Positions 1-8,467 of a DNA stretch of 64,000 nt are shown one piece after another. Origin of the DNA: TA-21 sp035620895. Lineage in GTDB: Archaea > Thermoproteota > Nitrososphaeria > Nitrososphaerales > Nitrososphaeraceae. Positions within the stretch are counted from its first letter, which is position 1; every line of letters starts with the position of its first letter. The DNA is taken from positions 29,957 to 93,956 of the forward strand of contig DASPFY010000022.1 of assembly GCA_035620895.1 (NCBI GenBank). The letters are read 5' to 3'. Under the pieces are notes generated by a model that was not told the DNA's origin, made no database searches, and worked only from the letters and a program-made list of their open reading frames with translations. The position numbers and the translations under genes were made by a program.

Positions 1-1073
1 CATAAACTCTGGAAATCAGAGTTATGACTATTCCTTGCCCACCTAATTCGTTGTCTTATAAACTGGTCAAATTCTGGAGAAGCAGATGAATATATTACTG
101 CAGAACTCTGGTAGTACGTCTTCCATCCTTCTTGTTGAACAAGCCTTGTAAAGCATTTATCTTCGCCGGACTCTTTTTTTCTACCAAGTATAAATTCATT
201 TAGAAAGAGATTCATCTTGGGTAATAGAATTTCCCTTCGGTATAGTGCAGTTTTTCCGCTCAAACAGGAAAGAGATTTTCCTCCTGCTGTCTGTGCTGGC
301 ATATCAAGATAATTTCGCATATCCCAAAAGATATCGGTCATCTTTTGCCAGATTGTTCTTATTTCAATAGGATGAAATCTAGGAGTGACTCCTCCAATTT
401 TTGGATCAACCTGCAATGGCCGTAATGCATTTTCCAAGAAATTTGAATCCCACATTGTATCACTGTCTGTTAAAGCAAGAATCTGTCCTTTTGATTCTGA
501 TATTCCATCAGCAAGGGCGGCTCTCTTACCAGGTTTTGAAGTCACTATCAGCTTAATATTACACTTGCCTTGTTGAAATTCCTTGAATTCAGCTATGCAT
601 CCTGTATCAGATTTGTCAATAATTGCAATTATCTCTGCAGGCTTATTTTTCCACCATGATTCCAAAGATCGCCTAAAAATTTTCCGGTCTTCATTGTAAA
701 CAGGTATAATTACCGACACTGTAGGAGCGTCTGTGGCTTTTGAAGTATTATAGCTTGATTCTGGTTTTATTGGATAATAAAAAGTTGCAACTATTTTCTT
801 GATGGACCATACTGTCCATCTCCAAATGCCGATTATCCCCAGAGGGATGATTAGCCAGTAATCGTATAATGAACTTGGAATGAAATTTCTAAATATATAA
901 TTTTGGAGGCCGCTGAATTGGTAAAGGATATCATTTATGTCGAACCAAAATGGTGACATAACGAGTGAAACTACAAATCCAATAAGTATTAGGTCAAAAA
1001 TAATGTTGCCGAATATTCCGCCGTGCTTTTGAAGCGCTTGGTGCTTGTAAGAGTTCACTGTTTTAATCTCCAT
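1..1073 (-). CDS. GT2 family processive glycosyltransferase, membrane protein (3' end cut by window)
   Basis: I translated this minus-strand frame by hand from the ATG at 1073; it stays open to the window edge, about 357 residues, so the C-terminus is missing. Hydrophobic segments lie near residues 23-45 and 72-92. A GT-A domain follows, with the nucleotide-binding start VSVIIPVYNE, the metal-binding DxD motif in LTDSDT near residue 202, an SGEDKCFT acceptor-site motif, and RQRIRW near residue 343, the (Q/R)xxRW signature of cellulose, hyaluronan and chitin synthase-like enzymes. It should polymerise or extend a surface polysaccharide from a UDP-sugar at the membrane. It is divergent from the sugar-nucleotide dehydrogenase gene on the plus strand, which suggests joint exopolysaccharide work. 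The product sugar cannot be told. Confidence 0.85.
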   Translation of the reverse strand, partial: MEIKTVNSYKHQALQKHGGIFGNIIFDLILIGFVVSLVMSPFWFDINDILYQFSGLQNYIFRNFIPSSLYDYWLIIPLGIIGIWRWTVWSIKKIVATFYYPIKPESSYNTSKATDAPTVSVIIPVYNEDRKIFRRSLESWWKNKPAEIIAIIDKSDTGCIAEFKEFQQGKCNIKLIVTSKPGKRAALADGISESKGQILALTDSDTMWDSNFLENALRPLQVDPKIGGVTPRFHPIEIRTIWQKMTDIFWDMRNYLDMPAQTAGGKSLSCLSGKTALYRREILLPKMNLFLNEFILGRKKESGEDKCFTRLVQQEGWKTYYQSSAVIYSSASPEFDQFIRQRIRWARNSHNSDFQSL

Positions 1074-1227
1074 TTGCATATTATTTATTAGTAACTTTTA
1101 TACGAGATAGAAGTTAGTGACGTAAGATGGTTATTGCTGATTCTTACTATAATTCTTACTCGAAAATGAAAAGGAATTATATAAATATGATTAATTATAA
1201 CCCCCCTATAATAAAGAGGGATTTTGC

Positions 1228-2121
1228 ACGAGTAAGATAAGTATTATTGGTTCGGGCGTAGTAGGGAGTGCAACGGGCCAGGGATTTCACAAGCTAGGTC
1301 ATGAAGTAATTTTTTATGACATTTCAAAGGAAAAGCTCAGAACTTTAAAGAATAATGGGTACAAGGTAGCAGATGATCTTGGTGATGCCTTATCACAAAC
1401 AGATATTTCATTTGTATGCGTGAATACTCCGACTCATAATTCCCAACAAGATCTTTCCCAAATACTTTCTGCACTGTATCAACTTGCAAACTATCTAAAT
1501 TCCTCCGATAAACGTCATTTGCTGGTTTTCAGGAGCACAATGTTGCCTGGAACTATGCGCAGCGTTGTGCTAAACTACCTCGAAAAGAACTGCATTAAAA
1601 GAAGGGGAATTGACTATGAGATTGCCTACAATCCAGAATTTCTAAGACAAATTTCTGCATTGGATGATTTCTTTAGTCCAGACCGCGCAATAATAGGAGA
1701 GGAAAGTGATAATGAAATATCAAAATTGTTAGTCGACTTGTACAAGCCCTTGACAAAAAATATAATCACTACATCATTTGAGGCTGCAGAGCTTATCAAG
1801 TATGCATCAAATTGCTTTTTGTCATTAAAGATTTCATTCTTTAACGAAATAGGTCTGATATGCAAGCATTTGGGGATTGATGACAAGGTAGTTAGTTTAG
1901 GTGTATCTTTGGATAAGAGAATCGGCAAATATGGTACCGAGTTTGGAAGACCATTTGACGGAATGTGTCTGCCTAAAGACACTCAGGCATTAGCTTCATT
2001 CATAAAACAAAACAGGATTGAACCTGACTTGCTTGAAATTGTATTAAATATTAACAAGAAAATTGAAGACCTGACAACAACAAGACAACTAGTTCCGGGT
2101 GCGAGAGAAACTCATTCTTAA
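1228..2121 (+). CDS. UDP-glucose/GDP-mannose dehydrogenase family protein, short and with an abnormal start
   Basis: The reading frame encodes a Rossmann NAD-binding start (ISIIGSGVVGSATG), the central dehydrogenase domain and the catalytic-cysteine motif MCLPKD (Cys near residue 247). An ordinary ATG exists only at 1420, inside the Rossmann domain. Upstream the frame is open to the TAA at 1198-1200 but contains no ATG, GTG or TTG. The codon before Ser-Lys-Ile-Ser is ACG (1228), exactly where an initiator ATG would be expected, so I read it as ATG changed to ACG. Family enzymes have about 430 residues, ending in a UDP-binding C-terminal domain; this frame stops after about 297, so that domain is absent. 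It may be a decaying gene, or a short variant using a non-standard start. If active it would oxidise a UDP-sugar to a uronic acid. Confidence 0.7.
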   Translation, partial: TSKISIIGSGVVGSATGQGFHKLGHEVIFYDISKEKLRTLKNNGYKVADDLGDALSQTDISFVCVNTPTHNSQQDLSQILSALYQLANYLNSSDKRHLLVFRSTMLPGTMRSVVLNYLEKNCIKRRGIDYEIAYNPEFLRQISALDDFFSPDRAIIGEESDNEISKLLVDLYKPLTKNIITTSFEAAELIKYASNCFLSLKISFFNEIGLICKHLGIDDKVVSLGVSLDKRIGKYGTEFGRPFDGMCLPKDTQALASFIKQNRIEPDLLEIVLNINKKIEDLTTTRQLVPGARETHS

Positions 2122-2177
2122 AGCCCGAAAATTTCTCTTCAATAATTTATATTGGGAGTTAAGTTTTTATCCCAGTA

Positions 2178-3368
2178 ATGAAGTTGTCTGTTTTTGGAAT
2201 TTCATTTGTTTTTTTATTAATTCTAAATATTTCGCTAATAACTAATTTAGGCAACGCGCAAGACGCAAAATCCCAACCACTTATTGGAGTAAACATGTTA
2301 GGTTACTATACTAGTTTACCCCAATCACGAGATTTCAAGAATCCTTTTCCCGATAACTACTATGATCAGAGTTTTAAGATAATTAAAGATGGAGGAATGA
2401 ATCACGTGAGGTATGTGTATTATTGGGAATCTTTTGTGAAGAATCCTGTAGCATTCATAAATGAATTGAAATTTGCCGCTACACTTGCAGACACATATGG
2501 GTTAAAAATAATTTACGATAACCATCAGTTTCATACTTCATCATGGCTTAATCCTCAAAGAGGAACAGGATTCCCACACTTCTTGTTTCAAAATAATTCA
2601 GGATATGCCTACGGTAGTGGAGGAAGTCCTCAGTATCCATCAGCAGTGGCATGGTGGAGTGACTGGTGGAATAGAGAGATTACCGATGCAAATGGTACTG
2701 ATGGATGGAGCTTACAGTCTCAGTTCTTGAAAAAAATAGTCAATACGGTTGACAGTCATCCCAGTACTGTTGGATATGAAATATTGAGTGAACCGCAGGT
2801 ACATGACGTGGACCAGTGGGATAAAGTTGGAAAATACAATACCTTTATGACAGATGAACTGAGAAATGTAACAAATAAGAATATAGTATTTAGTATGAGC
2901 ATTCCTGTTGATCTTGAGAGTAACATTGGAGTAAATGCGACAAATCTAGCAAAAATGACACCAGTAAATAAAACAAATACTATATTCAAATTTAGTATTT
3001 ATGGATTGCCATCTGCGGGTAGCTACCAAGAAGAAAGATTGAATATGTTCTTAGCGACCGGCAACCTATCTGGAGTTCCAGTGTATATTGGAGAATGGAA
3101 CAATGTAGCCAGGGATAAAGTAATAAACGAAGAAGGAGACTTTGTATATGAAATAGACCCGGAAGCTAGTGATATCACCCCAGAAGATACCACGGCGATA
3201 TTAAAGAAATTTAATGAAATAGATCCGTATGGGTGGGCCTTTTGGTATTGGAATTTTAGACCTCATAGAGTGGAGAACTTTAATTTGGTGACAAGTGATA
3301 CTAATGGTAATCTGATCCCCACAAAATACTTTGATATTCTCAAAAATGCTGTTCAATCTGTAAAGTAG
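2178..3368 (+). CDS. Secreted GH5-family glycoside hydrolase (endoglucanase/mannanase-like)
   Basis: The 396-residue protein starts with a signal peptide (hydrophobic to about residue 22, likely cleaved after GNAQ near residue 27). The body has the (beta/alpha)8 pattern of clan GH-A: YDNHQFH on an early strand, the acid/base glutamate in ILSEPQ (Glu205) at the end of strand 4, and the nucleophile glutamate in YIGEWN (Glu306) on strand 7. It would cleave a beta-linked polysaccharide outside the cell. The sequence does not tell cellulose from mannan or the organism's own exopolysaccharide. Neighbours are glycosyltransferases and a sugar-nucleotide dehydrogenase, so a role in remodelling its own surface polymer is plausible. 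A TATA-like AATTTATATT lies about 30 nt before the ATG, as in leaderless archaeal genes. Confidence 0.85.
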   Translation: MKLSVFGISFVFLLILNISLITNLGNAQDAKSQPLIGVNMLGYYTSLPQSRDFKNPFPDNYYDQSFKIIKDGGMNHVRYVYYWESFVKNPVAFINELKFAATLADTYGLKIIYDNHQFHTSSWLNPQRGTGFPHFLFQNNSGYAYGSGGSPQYPSAVAWWSDWWNREITDANGTDGWSLQSQFLKKIVNTVDSHPSTVGYEILSEPQVHDVDQWDKVGKYNTFMTDELRNVTNKNIVFSMSIPVDLESNIGVNATNLAKMTPVNKTNTIFKFSIYGLPSAGSYQEERLNMFLATGNLSGVPVYIGEWNNVARDKVINEEGDFVYEIDPEASDITPEDTTAILKKFNEIDPYGWAFWYWNFRPHRVENFNLVTSDTNGNLIPTKYFDILKNAVQSVK

Positions 3369-3541
3369 GCAAAACAAAGCTAAGCAAGGCAGCTATATAA
3401 TATCAGTGTTCAATGAGGATAAAGCCTCTTCCTGATAGTAACGTGACACTGAGATAAAGTGTTATGATTCCATCAAAGTCAACTATCCCCATAAGGTTTA
3501 ATTCATGTTTAAATATCATAATTACTGGACAAAGAAGATAA

Positions 3542-5152
3542 TTGAATCTGCGACTACAGTTAAAAGAGAGACAGATATCTGTAGTATTTATTCTTATTCC
3601 ACTTGTTCTTTCTGCTTACACTCATCTATGGAATCCTACAGGGTTTCCGTCGATACACGTGGATGAGGGTCATTACCTGAGAAAAGCAATTTCCACAGAA
3701 ACTGGCCAAGGTCTTCAACCACAGGATAGATATAGAGCTCCTTATTTTGGCCAAATTTTCCTGGCAGGAATCTTTAGCATAATTGGTTATCCAAATCTCG
3801 ACAGCCTTGGTGATAAGAATCCTGTTGAACATTTGTATTTCGTTCCGCGTGTGATTATGGGAATTTTGGCTGTAGTTGATACATTTCTATTGTATAGAAT
3901 TACAGAGTATAGATATGGCAGAAATGTTGCACTTATCGCCTCAATATTATTTGCAGTAATGCCATTTACTTGGATGACAAGGAGAATTTTTCTAGAGTCA
4001 ATTCAGCTTCCCTTTATTTTGACCTCAATACTGCTCATCCTAAATCTATCTAGGGGCAGTCAGCTGCGATCACAACAACTGGAACGAAAACAACAGCAGC
4101 AGCTACCAGGGCATCAAGACCAGCAACAACTGGAACGAAAACAACAGCAACCATATTACGGTGAATATACCAAGTTTACTTTGATTATCTCTGGAATTTT
4201 TCTCGGCCTTGCTATATTCACCAAAATACCAGCTTTCACAATAATTCCGCTGGGTATGGTTATGACTTATGTAGTTACCAGAAAAAAGAAATATGTTATA
4301 CTCTGGTTAGTACCCGTTCTTTTAGTCCCGCTGTTGTGGCCTATTCATGCAGCTCTAAGTGGAGACATGAACGATTGGATCGATGGTGTTCGTTACCAAG
4401 TCAACAGAGATAGACCCTTGATAAATACGTTGAATACATTTTTCCAAGTTGACCCTGTGTTGTTTATACTTGGTTTGGGTGGTCTTGTTTATTCAGCAAT
4501 AAAGAGAGACTATTTCGTTTTGCTTTGGGCAATTCCCATTATTATTTTCCTCCAGGCAATCGGTTATGTCTCTTCATTCCATATTATGCTGTTGCTGCCT
4601 CCATTTTGTATAGCTGGCGCTACTATGATTGATAAAATCGGAAACAACATATCCAATATTAGAATGAGAAACATGCTTCCTTACATCAGGATAGCAGCTA
4701 TCGGCATATTTGGCGTCGTCAGTATTACTATGCTGATCACGCTCAATACTAATACAACTTATTATCAAGCACTTGCATTTGTCCTTTCAAATTTACCGGA
4801 TAGTAATACAAATTCTACAAACATCAATCCTGCGGATAAAGTAACGCTGATTGGGAATCCTCAATATTTCTGGATTCCAGAATTTGTTTTTGACAAGACA
4901 TTTGATGCCAAAAACTACTACAGCAAGACACCATTCAAGACAGACAAATACATGATGATAATAGATAGCGGATTTGTGAGAATTTTGAATGGAGATAATT
5001 CCTCCAGATTAAGCCTGGCTTACAACGCTACCCATAACTTGGCAAGATTTGAGCAGAATTTTACAGGAGGGACTGACGTGAATAAGTATCCATTTACCAA
5101 CTTGAGACTGAGCCCTGAAACCCGGTTTATCGAACTAAGAACCAACTATTGA
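3542..5152 (+). CDS. GT39/ArnT-like membrane glycosyltransferase
   Basis: This 536-residue protein has about ten hydrophobic segments. Its first extracytoplasmic loop carries HVDEGHY with the Asp-Glu pair (residues 41-42) that is catalytic in GT39/PMT-type, lipid-phosphate-sugar-using glycosyltransferases. It probably transfers a sugar from a polyprenyl-phosphate carrier to protein or lipid on the outer face of the membrane. The start is TTG at 3542; the codon before it is a stop in the same frame, so no longer form is possible. Between two membrane segments, near residues 174-205, is a Gln/Arg/Lys-rich loop built from an imperfect 17-residue duplication. The acceptor is unknown. Confidence 0.75.
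   Translation: MNLRLQLKERQISVVFILIPLVLSAYTHLWNPTGFPSIHVDEGHYLRKAISTETGQGLQPQDRYRAPYFGQIFLAGIFSIIGYPNLDSLGDKNPVEHLYFVPRVIMGILAVVDTFLLYRITEYRYGRNVALIASILFAVMPFTWMTRRIFLESIQLPFILTSILLILNLSRGSQLRSQQLERKQQQQLPGHQDQQQLERKQQQPYYGEYTKFTLIISGIFLGLAIFTKIPAFTIIPLGMVMTYVVTRKKKYVILWLVPVLLVPLLWPIHAALSGDMNDWIDGVRYQVNRDRPLINTLNTFFQVDPVLFILGLGGLVYSAIKRDYFVLLWAIPIIIFLQAIGYVSSFHIMLLLPPFCIAGATMIDKIGNNISNIRMRNMLPYIRIAAIGIFGVVSITMLITLNTNTTYYQALAFVLSNLPDSNTNSTNINPADKVTLIGNPQYFWIPEFVFDKTFDAKNYYSKTPFKTDKYMMIIDSGFVRILNGDNSSRLSLAYNATHNLARFEQNFTGGTDVNKYPFTNLRLSPETRFIELRTNY
4073..4149 (+). repeat. 51-bp-period in-frame duplication inside the GT39-like gene
   Basis: A 26-bp sequence starting CAACAACTGGAACG occurs identically at 4073-4098 and 4124-4149. 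The 51-bp period keeps the frame and encodes two Gln-rich QQLERKQQQ blocks in a loop between membrane helices. It could vary in copy number between strains. Confidence 0.9.
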
Positions 5153-5220
5153 TTTTAGAATTTCAGATTTTGTTCCCAAACCATTTAATTTGACCTTTTA
5201 GGTTTAGTTCTCGTCATTAA

Positions 5221-7101
5221 ATGCGCATACTTTTGCTACATGCAGATTTTATTGAATATCAACCGATCTCAAAGGAAATACAAGCTGCAGAAGATATTCC
5301 TTCGAAATCTAGTAACAAGATAGATGAAGTGATAGTGGCACTTATCGCCGTCGAAAAGGATGATGATGAGTCCATAATTGATGAAGTTGGAAATGAATTA
5401 AAGACATACGGTGAGATGATAAAATGTGATAGTCTACTTATTTATCCGTATGCGCACCTAAGTTCTGATTTGGCTACACATACCGCAGCTCAATCCATGT
5501 TAAATTCCATTGAAAAAAAGACAAGAGATCTCTTTAAGATTGTAAATAGGGCTCCGTTTGGTTGGACAAAATCCTTTAACCTAAAAATAAAAGGACATCC
5601 TCTGGCAGAGCACGCTAAAACAATTCAGAAAAAGACTGACGGCAAAACCAGCGCGGAATCAACTGCCGATTCAATCGCATTAAAATCAGAAGAAGTGCTC
5701 AAATCCTCATGGTATGTGCTAGTGCCTGAAGGTAATCTTGTTCCTATCAATGAATATACATTTGAAAAAGATAGTGCATTGAGAAAATTAGCTGACTATG
5801 AATTATCAAAAAAGAGAACAGTAGTTGAAGTACCACCCCATGTGAAACTAATGAAAAGGCTGGCAATAGCTGACTATGAACCCTCTTCTGACGGTGGAAA
5901 TATGAGATACTATCCCAAGGGACGTTTAATGAAATCACTAATTGAGACTTATGTAACTAAGATGATACACGAATATGGTGGAATAGAAGTCGAAACACCA
6001 GTAATGTATGACTCCAACCATCCGTCAATCCATAGCTATTTCAACAGATTTCCAGCGAGACAGTATAACATACAATCAGACAACAAGCAACTTTTCTTGA
6101 GGTTTGCCGCTTGCTTTGGTCAGTTTCTGATGGCCAAAGATTTTCAAATTTCTTACAAGCAGCTGCCGTTGAAACTTTATGAATTAACAAGATATTCATT
6201 TAGAAGAGAAAAGAGCGGCGAATTGGTAGGCCTTAGAAGGCTAAGAGCCTTTAGTATGCCCGATTGTCATGCTTTCTGTAGGGATATGGATCAGGCAAAG
6301 GAGGAATTTGTCAAGCGATTTGAGTTATCGTTAAGAGTAATAGAAGGTCTCGGTCTTTCATCAAATGACGATGTGGATATGGTCATTCGTTATACTTCGG
6401 ACTTTTATGACCAAAATAAAGAATTCATTAAAACTTTTGCAGCCAGACTAGAGAAACCGATACTTGTAGAAATGTGGAAAGAGAGGTTCTTTTATTTTAT
6501 TGTAAAATGGGAATTTAATTTTATAGATAGTTTGGGAAAAGCTGCAGCTCTTTCAACTGACCAGATAGATGTTGAAAATGGGGAAAGATACAAAATTGAA
6601 TTTGTTGATAGCGATGGTGAGAAAAAATATCCAATTATTTTGCATAACTCTCCCAGTGGGGCCATAGAGCGTGTGATATTCGCTCTGTTAGAGAAAACAG
6701 ACAAGGACAGCAATGCAGGAAAGGTTCCAGCATTACCTTTATGGCTTTCACACACGCAAGTCAGGGTAATTCCTGTAGCTTCAAAACATTTAGAATTCAG
6801 TGAAAAAATTGTAGATGAACTGGGCAAGAATAATATCAGGGCCGACATCGATGAAAGAGAACTTTCCGTTGCAAAAAAAATTAGAGAAGCAGAATCTGAA
6901 TGGATCCATTTCATTCTAGTCGTTGGAGACAAGGAAGTCGACGGAAATGAACTGGTAGTTAGGGAAAGAGCAGCAAAATCCCAATATGGCATAGCTCTGG
7001 ATAATCTGATCAAAAAAATCAAACTTGAAACCTCTAATAAACCATATTTGCCATTAAACCTACCCACCTATTTGTCAAAACGACCTGTAATCATGGTATG
7101 A
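5221..7101 (+). CDS. thrS: Threonyl-tRNA synthetase, archaeal type
   Basis: This 626-residue class II synthetase charges tRNA-Thr. The N-terminus (MRILLLHADFIEY) is the archaeal D-aminoacyl-tRNA-deacylase-like editing domain, about residues 1-145, which removes mischarged Ser; it is unrelated to the bacterial editing domain. The catalytic core has motif 2 in YELTRYSFRREKSGEL and the class II aspects RLRAFSMPDCHAF and SGAIERVIF (motif 3). The C-terminal anticodon-binding domain begins near LPLWLSHTQVRV. The length fits the family. It is a single transcription unit, with an AT-rich promoter in 5153-5220 and the ATG directly after TCATTAA. Confidence 0.96.
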   Translation: MRILLLHADFIEYQPISKEIQAAEDIPSKSSNKIDEVIVALIAVEKDDDESIIDEVGNELKTYGEMIKCDSLLIYPYAHLSSDLATHTAAQSMLNSIEKKTRDLFKIVNRAPFGWTKSFNLKIKGHPLAEHAKTIQKKTDGKTSAESTADSIALKSEEVLKSSWYVLVPEGNLVPINEYTFEKDSALRKLADYELSKKRTVVEVPPHVKLMKRLAIADYEPSSDGGNMRYYPKGRLMKSLIETYVTKMIHEYGGIEVETPVMYDSNHPSIHSYFNRFPARQYNIQSDNKQLFLRFAACFGQFLMAKDFQISYKQLPLKLYELTRYSFRREKSGELVGLRRLRAFSMPDCHAFCRDMDQAKEEFVKRFELSLRVIEGLGLSSNDDVDMVIRYTSDFYDQNKEFIKTFAARLEKPILVEMWKERFFYFIVKWEFNFIDSLGKAAALSTDQIDVENGERYKIEFVDSDGEKKYPIILHNSPSGAIERVIFALLEKTDKDSNAGKVPALPLWLSHTQVRVIPVASKHLEFSEKIVDELGKNNIRADIDERELSVAKKIREAESEWIHFILVVGDKEVDGNELVVRERAAKSQYGIALDNLIKKIKLETSNKPYLPLNLPTYLSKRPVIMV

Positions 7102-7195
7102 AATTAGACTAGAAAATAGTATTCTGTTTTTCTGTTTTTAAAGATGAATTTCATTCTTTAATGTTTTTATATTTCGTAACTTAGATCCCATTCAA

Positions 7196-7405
7196 ATGGG
7201 AAGAGTAGAGAAAGGAGTAAACTGCAGCGTAAGTGGATGCTCAGAATCTGCAGAAAGATCCATCAGTGGAAGTAAGGCGAGTATGGCTGCGGATTTGGAA
7301 GTTAATACTTCAAACAAGAGAGTATACTTGTGCAGACAGCACTATAAAGAATGGAAAAAAGCAACCAAAGAAGACCGAGAGACCGAAAGGGCCAGATGGG
7401 GCTAA
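7196..7405 (+). CDS. Small conserved zinc-finger-like protein
   Basis: The 69-residue protein has C-x3-C after residue 9 (CSVSGC) and a C-x2-H near the C-terminus (LCRQHY), a likely one-zinc site, and a very basic, charged tail (KKATKEDRETERARWG). I do not recognise a named family, but it looks like the small proteins conserved in ammonia-oxidising archaea. A TATA-like TTTTTATATTT at about 7163-7173 lies about 27 nt upstream of the ATG, so it should be transcribed on its own as a nearly leaderless mRNA. A nucleic-acid-binding role is only a guess from charge and zinc ligands. Confidence 0.7.
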   Translation: MGRVEKGVNCSVSGCSESAERSISGSKASMAADLEVNTSNKRVYLCRQHYKEWKKATKEDRETERARWG

Positions 7406-7461
7406 TAAAATAAACAAGCAAATTACGAGATAGTAATTTGTATTCAATTCCAATCAAGCAT

Positions 7462-8412
7462 CTAGACATACTTTCTTGGTATAATCCTTAGAAGCGTTTG
7501 TGTTGCAAGTGTTCCTTCCCTGTAATCGTCGCTCTTCAGAGATACTTCTACTAGGTCCATTCCTACCAGATTAGCAGAATCGTTAATACTTTTAATTATT
7601 TTTAATATTTCAAATGGATCCAAACCAAATGGTTCTGGTGTTCCTGTACAAGGAACATAAGAAATGTCATAAACATCAATGTCAAAGGATATGTAAATAT
7701 TTCTATTATTAGTAACTTTAGATATATATTCATTTACTCTTTTCATATTATTTTTTATTTCCCATGGATCAAATGTAACTATACCATTTTTTTCTGCAAT
7801 ACTATTTTCCTCCTGATCTGTTTGTCTGATCCCTATTTGAAGTATATTTTCACCCTGAATGTATCCTTCTTCTATCAATCTATAGAATGGAGTAGTATGA
7901 CAAAGCTTCAAACCTTCGTATTCAGGTTTTAGATCTCGATGTGCATCAAAATGAATCAGTAGAGGGTGAGTTTCTGAAAGACCCTTCAAACAAAAATATG
8001 ACAGTGTATGTTCTCCACCAAGCACAAATGGTTTCTTTTTTGTTCTTGAGAGTTCCTTTACCAGGGGTGGAACTTTTTCATCTAAGAAGGAAAATATAGA
8101 ATCTATCTTGCCATCATGATATTGGGGTAATTTAATATCACCCAAATCAAAAATTTTTGCTATTTCCTTGATATCCTTTTTTTCATCATAAACATAGGTT
8201 TCAATTTGACGACCAGATGCACTTCTGATTGCTTCAGGGCCCCTGCTGGTCCCTTTTCCAAACGAAGTTGTCAGTTCCAATGGAATCCCAAAAAATACAA
8301 TGTTGGATTCATTAAATGAGGTTTTCGTATCAATGTCACCAAAGGAACAACCAGCTTTGGTCCTTTCTGGAGTAATAAAGAAAGAATCCAAAAGGTCCAA
8401 AATCTTTGTCAA
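7462..8412 (-). CDS. Agmatinase/arginase (ureohydrolase) family protein
   Basis: The 316-residue protein has the dinuclear Mn site motifs of ureohydrolases: LGGEHTLS, HFDAHRDL and SFDIDVYDISYVPCTGTPEP, where the last matches the agmatinase-type xGTGxPE ending. Archaeal homologues hydrolyse agmatine to putrescine and urea, or act on related guanidino compounds. In an ammonia oxidiser the urea could feed urease or the enzyme could make polyamines; the substrate is an inference. The start is TTG at 8412. It lies downstream of polB on the same strand with a 55-bp gap, so co-transcription is possible. Confidence 0.85.
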   Translation of the reverse strand: MTKILDLLDSFFITPERTKAGCSFGDIDTKTSFNESNIVFFGIPLELTTSFGKGTSRGPEAIRSASGRQIETYVYDEKKDIKEIAKIFDLGDIKLPQYHDGKIDSIFSFLDEKVPPLVKELSRTKKKPFVLGGEHTLSYFCLKGLSETHPLLIHFDAHRDLKPEYEGLKLCHTTPFYRLIEEGYIQGENILQIGIRQTDQEENSIAEKNGIVTFDPWEIKNNMKRVNEYISKVTNNRNIYISFDIDVYDISYVPCTGTPEPFGLDPFEILKIIKSINDSANLVGMDLVEVSLKSDDYREGTLATQTLLRIIPRKYV

Positions 8413-8467
8413 TTCTGAGCCAAATCCTGAAGGTAATTATGTTTATGTTTAAAGATAGTTAATAGCA

